From: Acanthaster planci
Lineage: Eukaryota; Echinodermata; Asteroidea; Valvatida; Acanthasteridae
DNA: 64,000 bases
NCBI RefSeq assembly: GCF_001949145.1
Contig: NW_019091675.1
Location: 241,025 to 305,024 of the forward strand
Reading direction: 5' to 3'
This document shows, piece after piece, positions 56,300 to 64,000 of the stretch. A program made the translations under genes and the position numbers. The notes beneath the pieces are model-generated. The model saw only the letters and a program-made list of their open reading frames with translations, searched no databases and was not told the DNA's origin. Position 1 is the first letter of the stretch. Each line of letters begins with the position of its first letter.

Positions 56300-59000
56300 T
56301 GCTTGAGCAGCGTAACCTCGCCACACACCCGATATCTGCTCACTTCTTTAACTTTAAATGGATCAGGTTTCAAACACTGTGCTAACCAAGATAGCCTATT
56401 CTTCACGCTTTCCAGACTCTATCTAACTCTATCGACTCTAAAGTCGAAACAGCCCTCAAGAAGCAGCGCCCTTCAGCCGATATTCCTTTCGTATTCAAAC
56501 GCAACGGCAATAAAGATCAATTTCGGCACGCCAAACAAATCGCCGTATTGGCTGATTCCGCCCTGGCTTCGCTCAACCTAGGCGACGTCCTGTCTGCAAA
56601 GAAGCTACTCACACAAATCCTATGAGCCGTTAAAGAGCGTCAAGGCTGGGGTACAGTCAAAGAGTATTCGGCTGATGATCTCGCAGATGACTCTGACGAT
56701 GAAAAGAGACTCAACTTGAGCCGAAAAATCTGCAGCCAGTAAGAAAGGTCAAACCGACAAGAAGGCCAAGTCCAAGGCTGGCATCACTCCTGCTCGTCGC
56801 TACATTCCAGCTCCTTATTCTTGGTAGCACGTTTCGGTCAGAATTCCGCACCTGTTTGGCAATGCGGTATCACAAGACACGTCTGAACCGTCACTCCTTG
56901 CGAGCCCTTCGACAACCGGACCCAGAGGAGTTCCAGCCCTGAGCACCTGACTCAGGGGGACATTAGAGATTGGGAAGCAACAAAACCAAAAACTACCAAC
57001 CACACCCCATTGGGAGTTCAAGGTAAACTCAATCCTTGTACTTCATATTGGAAAAATGTACTCCAGGCCTAGCCAATTTGTGTTAGACGGGATGGATTCA
57101 GGCTAAGATAAGATACATCTTATGGAAACCCCACCATGAGTGCTCTTACAGAATAACCGATCCAGTTTGGATAACCCTCAATTTGTTGAGACTGCTATTG
57201 CCGAGTTGATTCAGAAACGTTGTTTGTTAAAAAAAAGTGGCCTCCCATATTGTTGCAACCCCTTAACTGTTACGGAAGGGGAAAAGATGTGATTGGTAGT
57301 GGACTTGCGTCACCCGAATAAATATATTTGGAAGTCAAAATTCAAGTACGGAAACTTATACCACATATCCGCCTGTCTCGATTATGGTCAATTTTTATTT
57401 CACCTTCGATCTCCAATCCGGTTATCATCATGTCGACATATTTCCTGCCCATCAGAAATATCTACGGTTTTCATAGTTGCATTGAGATTCCGTCACCAGA
57501 ATAGTATGTCTTCACGGTGCACCCCGTCGGACTAAGCACGCGTCTCTTTTTTTGTTCACTAAACTAACTAGGCCCTTAGTCCATTTTGACGCCGACACGG
57601 GGTGCAAGCTTTCGTGTATATACACAGGGTCTTATCATCTCGCCTGACTTCACTTCGGCAAGAGCCAATAAATCACTCGCGCGAAACACTATTTCACGCA
57701 GCGGATTCATTCCTAGCAAAACGAAATGCAATATGCAAGTGCGAGTGCAATATTTATGTTTACTCATCGACTCGCCTAGCTACAAATTCCTCGTACCGCA
57801 AACGAAAATTACCACAGTCCTTGCCACAATCCCAGCATGGAGGAAGGAACACAGTGTCGTTACACAAACATTATAAACCTATCACGGTAAAACGATTGGC
57901 ACGGTTCTCAGGCCAAATAATTTCCATGTCTTTAGCACTTTGTCCAGTGGCAAGACTAATGACGCGGCGTTCAGACGTAGACATCGAAACTATGTCTCCG
58001 TGAAATGATCACATGCGCCAGAGCAAAATCTCCCTGAGCGAGCTACAATTTTGGGTAACAAATGTCGTTTCTTTGAACACCTTCACAATTCACTTTCGGC
58101 TGGCACCTTCCCTCACAGTATGATCAGATTCCTGTGCTTTCGGTTACGGAGTGCATCCGAGCAAAGGAACAGCTCGACCTGGTGAGAGCTATCGCCGCTG
58201 TTAACCGCGTCCTCGCAGATCTAGTCACCGTGGTTTCCGATCGGAAAACTCATAAGGAGTGTACGAACAGCTCCAACGTTCCAAAAATATGTAGCACGAT
58301 TGGCCCCAAGCAACATTAATCTCTTATAAAACATAGCCAACCGAAGCAAAGTTTGTTATAATTCGCGTATGAGGGCTGTGAGGATGGCTCTCCATAGTTT
58401 TTGTAAGGCATGATCGGCCTTAGTGGGTGTCGACCACTGGTGTTTAGTCCGTCCACATATCGCGCTTTAGCGACATTGTTGTCAGCACATTGTTGCTTTT
58501 GTCTCGTCCCTTTTTTTTTTAGACAGATGGTCATCCCAATTCCGTTCCCTCGGCGATCCGGAGCTACGTTATCTCACCGATAGTCTGATAGTACTCTGCC
58601 ACAACTTTTGATTGAAATCCACAAGAAGATATAGCGCCAGCTGGAAACAGTGGGATTAATGGATTTTATCCAAGATCAACGTCCAAACTTTTCCCAATAA
58701 ATCCACCAGACTTTGCGCTTTATCTGCGCTTTCCCGTACACCCAGGAAATCTGCAGCAGAATTCACCGTAGCCACAGCTAATTGGGCGCACAGCTTAGCT
58801 GGCCTACCATCACCAACGGAGCACCACCTGGTCAAAACTGTTTTACAAGGTTACAGACGACTCCTCACCAGCTCTCAACAGGAAGGGAACCCGTTTCTCC
58901 AGAAACACTTACGAAGCTCACAGGCAGCCAGGCGCTGCTTTAGACGATCTGCGCATTCTGTTTGTGTGTTTCATTTGTTACGCCTGATCTCTTCGACTTA
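56300..59000 (+). mobile_element. Decayed DIRS-like retrotransposon in intron 5
   Basis: Same strand as the host gene. Order: gag-like pieces (LKSKVETALKKQRPSADIPF in a shifted frame, KEYSADDLADDSDDEKRL, 56.4-56.75 kb); RT (FVETAIAELIQKRCL, CCNPLTVTEGEKM, VVDLRHPNKYIWKSKFKYG, then a weathered catalytic region, 57.17-57.56 kb); a linker with VKRLARFSGQIISMSLALCP (57.9 kb); and a C-terminal segment with NWAHSLAGLPSPTEHHLVK (58.78 kb), which is like the tyrosine-recombinase part of DIRS elements. Numerous stops and shifts; certainly inactive. No LTRs are expected for this order, and I could not define its termini. Confidence 0.72.
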
Positions 59001-60502
59001 ATGTGGGGGAACGATTATTTTGATTTTGCTTAATTGTTCACATATTGGACCGAAATAGGGTGCTTGTCTTCTTACTGTTAAAGTCAGTTGCCATAACATT
59101 TGCATACGCAAATGATTCTAAAAATAGAACTTGTATCGATGCAACGGAGGGATACATCTGCAAAAACTTAGATTTTTGGCTTGTAGAGACGAGTTGAAAA
59201 AGAAAAAGCAATAGTGGCAAGGGGAAGGTGGTTCGTAATGGCGTCTTGTCAACCCTAAACAAAGCCGGCATCAATGTGATTTAAATTACATCCAAATGAC
59301 AATAAAATAGCAAATCTGAAGCTACTGGACCCCTACCTCTCTGGTGTATTCTTCTGTTTTATTCGTCACAATTGAGAGGCTCTTATCGTGTCTGACATGT
59401 CTGGGCTGAGCACAGGGCAGCGCAACCCCGCGTATGCTACATTATTATGACATCAGTTGTGTTCGTTTCTGTAGCATGTGATTTGACAGGCTCTGTTTTT
59501 TCATCGGCCCCAGTCCGAGACTAACCAGTTTGGGCAAGGCAGTACCGTAACTATTGCACGAACATTTGATAGAACTTGCCCTGTCACCATCGTAGAGGGC
59601 ATTGGGTGACCTTTGCCGGTCCTTCGCCGGCTGACCCGCACCAAACAGGGCCTCGTTCCTACAGAATATAAACTTGGTTACACTAGAACCAGAAAGATTG
59701 TTTTGCAAGTACTCGGCCCTTTTGTTCCAATATCCAGAACTGTGGTTTACACAGCCTCGGGTAAGGAGGTTTAACCGCTGCTTCAAACGCTTGGGTACCC
59801 GTCATTATTTAATTTCAAGACACGGAAGATGGAAGACAGACAAATCTAGAAGTGCATATATTAAGCCCGATCAGGAAACAATTTTGCTCCCATTAGTAGC
59901 TACAGACCTCTCAACAAAATTAACCCTAACTTCCTAGGGTGTGTGCAAAATCATATTAAAATTGGAGGATTCGGGGTCGTTAGGGTTAATAATTCACTTT
60001 CAACCAAGCTCCAAGGAAATCCTCAGCCCTTTTGAAAGAAAGTTTGATTTGCACAATCAGTGCGTCGTATTTTTTGATGTACTTATTTTCTTCCGGCTTT
60101 TGAGGCCACAGAAAAGATTTTGGAATTTTATGTTGGTTGGATACATTACTCATGTGTACACAGAAGTTTAAAAACATTAAATTGTGGTGTGGGCGAGGCA
60201 GGCAGCTCGGTTTTATACCAATGTGCTCCAATGTCCGTGTCCATCCTTGTCATTAATTCCGATTCCCTGTATTGCACATGAGGGAGATTTAGAAAAGAAA
60301 ATGATTTTCTTACAGAAGTGTATGGAGAAAGAAAAATTACGTTGTTACACTGAGGTTTAATTAATTTAATATTATATATTCGAAACTGCTGTATGTTACT
60401 TTTCTAATTATAAAAGTCGTTGAGCAAGAGGAGATATTTGTGGCTCAGTTTGCAATTATTCATGTCATTTTACAGTTCGTGTATTATTTTCCTATCAACC
60501 AG
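59001..60502 (+). other. Rest of intron 5
   Basis: No exon or repeat recognised. Ends in the acceptor attttcctatcaaccag before exon 6. Confidence 0.5.
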
Positions 60503-61431
60503 AAGACGGTGAGGGCAGCGCAGGAACGCTCTCCCCAAGCAACAGTGGAGGAATGGACGATGATTATGAACCCCCAATGAGTTCTTCGTCAGAGAATGTT
60601 TCGAGTTCAGAGGACGACTCAGACTGCCAGATGACTTCCGGTGATGAACAAGACAAGGAAGAGTCGGAACAGGAGGATACTATGGGTGATAATGAAAAGT
60701 TTGACCCTTCAACTGTCAAAAGACTTTACAAAACTTCAAAACACAAAGATGCTTCTGCCAAAAAATATCCTGCTAGAAAACCTCACAAGAAGAACCAGTC
60801 TGAATACTGGGAAAATTTGGAAAAGCATTTCCGGAAACTGGGTTGTCTAGGGCCATGTCAACCACTGAAGGAGATCTTGGATCAGTGGTGTCTGACATGG
60901 GTTGAGGATCTCGAGAGTTTAGACGGTAATTGCCCTTGTGGTAAAGAAGGAATTAGGTTTTTATGTCATATTAAGAACGTGAAAAACGGAACAGAAACAT
61001 ACGTCGGCTCCAAATGCATTGAGCGGTTTAATCTCGGTGATCGAACTGTTGCTGGGATTCTTCAAAACTTACTTCTTCGTGGAATAACCGTCACACTAGT
61101 TGATAAGAAAAGTATGAAGTTTGCCATCAAAAGAGAAAACATTGGGCTTGTGCAGAACCGAGAGAGATTCAAGATTTCAGGTTCCCTGCCTCTTCAGATG
61201 CCTCGAGAAGCCAAGAGGAACTATCCTATCCTAACAGTGACGGGTGGGGGAAAAAACAGAAGCATTGTTAATCAAATGAAAAAGGGCCTCGTGTATAAGT
61301 TGTGGCTCCAGCTGACCCTCGAAAAAGATGAAAGTGCTTCGGGTGTTTGGAAGATAAACATAACTCAATCTGTGCGTGTTAAAGCCCATTCTCCTTTGCC
61401 AAAGGATGTGCAGAAATACCTCCGAATGTAA
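60503..61431 (+). CDS. Larger CPCG gene, terminal exon 6 with zinc module
   Basis: Begins phase 1 (split Glu codon) and runs 308 codons to a stop. Numbering from the internal ATG at 60553: residues 1-50 are acidic and Ser-rich; 58-80 basic; 86-120 helical, with LDQWCLTWVEDL at 109-120; 127-130 CPCG; 138-141 CHIK; 151-159 VGSKCIERF; then about 130 residues rich in alternating hydrophobics (GITVTLVDKKSMKFAI, YPILTVTGGGKNRSIV, KLWLQLTLEKD, VWKINITQSVRVKA) that look like a beta-rich domain. C127, C129, H139 (or C138) and C155 could bind a metal ion. The module is shared with the gene at 27147-27773; the C-terminal domain is not. Full model: 50470-50610, 51739-51842, 52077-52216, 55266-55497, 56012-56055 and this exon, 1590 nt in frame. 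Product probably nuclear; function unknown. Confidence 0.82.
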
Positions 61432-63599
61432 TCCCTCAATTCTCCAAAATACAAATACATTGATTCTGTTTTCTGAGAGGACACGGGATTTGCCCGTCCC
61501 AGAAAAATTAACTAATTATGTTAAACTTTTTCTCAGTGGGATGAGGAAAGAAACAACTGAAGTATACACATGTATCTCAATACATGCTGTTCAAGCTTCA
61601 CTTTGGGGGTTAAATGCATATAGATTAACTTTAATGAAAGTGCCACCATCATGCCAACCACAGTTAATCACTAGCTGGTACAAGTCTAGTATCCGCACAA
61701 CCTGACAGCACCTCCGTCTGCCAGTGAAGCTCAAATACAGATTGGCCTACATGTAGATACAAATTTAAAAATGATCGATATTCCGTGGTGTAGGCTATGT
61801 AGTCTTCCAAGTACTTCAAAAGGATGGATAATACAGACTATGCATATATATATGTTCGTACAAAGTACACCAGAGAAAGGATTGCAGTTTTGAGTGACAC
61901 TTGAGTACAGATGTACTCTATACCGACGTGAATAAGTCGCACCTATTGTTATGTGTGTAAAAGGTATTACCATGGCAACCAGCGCGTGAATCAACATGCG
62001 CGCGTTCATACTCTCTTTAGTTCATTACACTTCCCGTTTCAGATGACATGCGCCTTTATATATTACACTCAACTCTCTCAAAGTGCATGCTCATCTCACC
62101 ACCTTAGAGGGAGGTGAATAACAAGCATCTAACGCGTGTGTGAAGGCAAATCAATTGCACTGGTACCTTTTTATGCCACTTGCATACGGTCATAATTCAC
62201 TTGATGAGAATGGAGGCTGATAACGAAGAATAGACCCATCCATTAAGCCTCACCCCAATATCTTCTAACTAATCACAGCCATGGTTTATGTCCCACACGC
62301 ATGCACGAGAGTCAGACTGGTTCCCGTCCCGAACGTAGTCTTAAAGGCGTCCTCCGAACTTAAATCGTTGATTTCAAATGAGCCATCTCTGCCTGTTTAA
62401 ATTTTGTGTGTAGGAAGATGTAGACAACTGAAATGGTGGTGTCATTTACGATTTCAAATAGTTGTTAAGTACACAAATGTCTGGAGACTGTGTTCGATGA
62501 TGTGTTAAACCAATAAATATTAAACTACATGTACACGTGAAATTGACGTAACACAGCACAGTATACACGCAGAAAAAGACCTGAACTAGTGTTTGCAGAG
62601 CTGACAAACAGTTGAAGGGAAGATGACTACGGTGAATCAAAATACATATGAAATAGCAAGGCTGTGGCACACTGGCAAAACAGTTGTATATCCTGCAATG
62701 CCACTACAATTACATGTATTTTCCGTACCTATAAGCTTTTAGTGCGTTTTGGAAGATCTTCAAGTAATACAGATTTTCGAAGATGGTAAAACCCGTCTAT
62801 TTCTCCTATAAGGCTTTGTAATGTGCCGTAATTTTGAACAAAAAGCTTTGAGATTTAAAGTAATTGCGTTGGTTATTAAAACTAAGTAGCAAAAATGTTT
62901 TAGAATTAATTTCATTCTCTGGAAATGCGTAACCAGTGCATTTTTTCCAATCCTTTTATTGTGTCATGCAAGAATAATAAAAATGTCAAACGCATTTGCA
63001 TTAGTGTCTACTCAATTCGGTAGCTTAAATACGAAAGATGAAAAAGGAAACCTGCAAAAACAGGCATAGGAAGGACGGTAGCCGAACCTGATTTTGAAAA
63101 TTAGGGTAAATTACCAGTTGGTTTAAGTTCCAAAAATTCAAGTTCTGGACAGATTATCTTGTAAACTTTTAGATCAAACTATAACTTTCTTAGCTTTTTC
63201 ATCAAATGGCATTCGGTTTAAGTCTCGAATCCAATCAATCTGCACTTGTGTAATGTATTCCTCGGCACTCTTTGGTTTCTTTTGCCTAATTTTATTCAGA
63301 TGTATTGTGTTTATTATGAGTTGGCGTTGATTTAGTTTAATACTGTCTGCTATATACAGTTTGCAAATACATGTAAATACTCAAACTGTATATTGCCCGT
63401 TGACCACTAAAGGAATGTTCTGGTGAGTTTAGATGGTTTTAGGAACCCCATGTCGCGTTTTATTGACTTCTGTGAAATTTAAGGAAACAATTTTCGTAAA
63501 AAACTATGTCTGTCGGTTTGTGTTTGCGTTTTTCTAAAGGTTGCGTACTGTGACGAAACAGGGGTATGCATGAATGCCAGTCTAAGTCATGAATTATTA
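61432..63599. other. No gene recognised
   Basis: Includes the 3' UTR of the larger CPCG gene. No canonical AATAAA was seen soon after the stop; the first clear one I noticed is near 62511. Otherwise AT-rich sequence with short frames. Confidence 0.45.
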
Positions 63600-63604
63600 A
63601 GCAT

Positions 63605-63690
63605 TGCGTTGACCAATCAGCGTTGCGTAGAGCATTAGGTCTGGGCGCTTGCGGCGTGCTTATAGAGCGCGCGCACAATCAGTTAGTGAG
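63605..63690 (+). promoter_or_regulatory. Candidate core promoter (CCAAT, TATA-like, initiator)
   Basis: A CCAAT box (ttgaccaatcagcg), then cttatagagcg as a weak TATA, then aatcagttagt as an initiator-like TCAGTT about 20 bp later, in a locally CpG-rich segment. It could drive a gene or be part of an LTR continuing past the right edge. Motif reading only. Confidence 0.3.
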
Positions 63691-64000
63691 TTTCGCTGCT
63701 GGGTCGCAGAGTGGCAGGATCGTGGAGGACGCTTTCTACCGTTCTGTGCTGTGACTGCGATGTATAGCGTGGACGCTGCACCTGGGGCGCTGCGTGTAGT
63801 GACTATAACTGGCACTAGGTGTAGTAGCGAACCGTATTGGGTCTAGATTACTTTAGTGATAGAGCTGAGTGTCGTGAACCTAGGCTGGGAGCTAGTGGTC
63901 TTTGCTGTTGGATTGCTTGTCGTCTGTAAGCACTGATAGTGGGGTGACGGCTGGAACTAAGGCAAACTTGTAATTGTGCTAGCTAGCCTTCAGGTTTACT

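Noticed and set aside
1-64000. CRISPR arrays, operons, ribosome binding sites and other prokaryotic features
   Set aside because: Introns, retroelements and SRCR domains show animal nuclear DNA; the direct repeats present are satellites without CRISPR-like spacer structure.

Overview
This is a gene-poor eukaryotic (animal) genomic window. It has three assembly gaps, long introns with GT/AG borders, about 10 kb of decayed retroelement sequence and many non-autonomous inverted-repeat elements. SRCR-domain exons, BEL/Pao and DIRS-order retroelements, and the abundance of the short words TACATGTA and AGGCCTA all suggest a marine invertebrate deuterostome. An echinoderm such as a sea urchin is my best guess. 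That is inference: no marker gene fixes the species.

Left part (1-13.2 kb, minus strand): a secreted or membrane scavenger-receptor cysteine-rich (SRCR) protein. A signal-peptide exon (13239-13143) is phase-compatible with an SRCR exon (1580-1245) and a second SRCR exon (237-1) that runs off the left edge. The 11.6-kb intron holds a dispersed repeat and a nested fold-back element.

Middle-left (13-26 kb): no supported host gene. It holds a gap flanked by inverted satellite repeats, a dead Ngaro/DIRS-like element (about 20.06-17.37 kb, minus strand) interrupted by a 160-bp palindromic MITE, a second copy of that MITE, and a 26/30-bp minisatellite.

26.3-27.8 kb (plus): a short gene encoding a Cys-Pro-Cys-Gly putative zinc module, with two copies of an acidic DEDDFE motif. 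50.5-61.4 kb (plus): a second, longer gene of six phase-compatible exons (about 529 residues), with a long acidic, serine-rich N-terminus and the same CPCG module, followed by a C-terminal domain of about 130 residues that the first gene lacks. This pair of related genes, which I cannot name, is the most interesting content of the window. The last intron of the second gene carries a decayed DIRS-like retrotransposon.

Between them lie a tandem segmental duplication (27.9-29.2 and 31.0-32.1 kb), a probable Mutator-like non-autonomous element with a perfect 9-bp target duplication (33591-34807) and its own nested insertion, an orphan first coding exon (35.66 kb), a defective BEL/Pao retrotransposon (minus strand, about 37.0-42.2 kb), a DIRS-like gag fragment, several MITEs, and a frameshifted C2H2 zinc-finger gene beside the third gap. 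The last 2.5 kb has no recognised gene, apart from a promoter-like segment near 63.6 kb.
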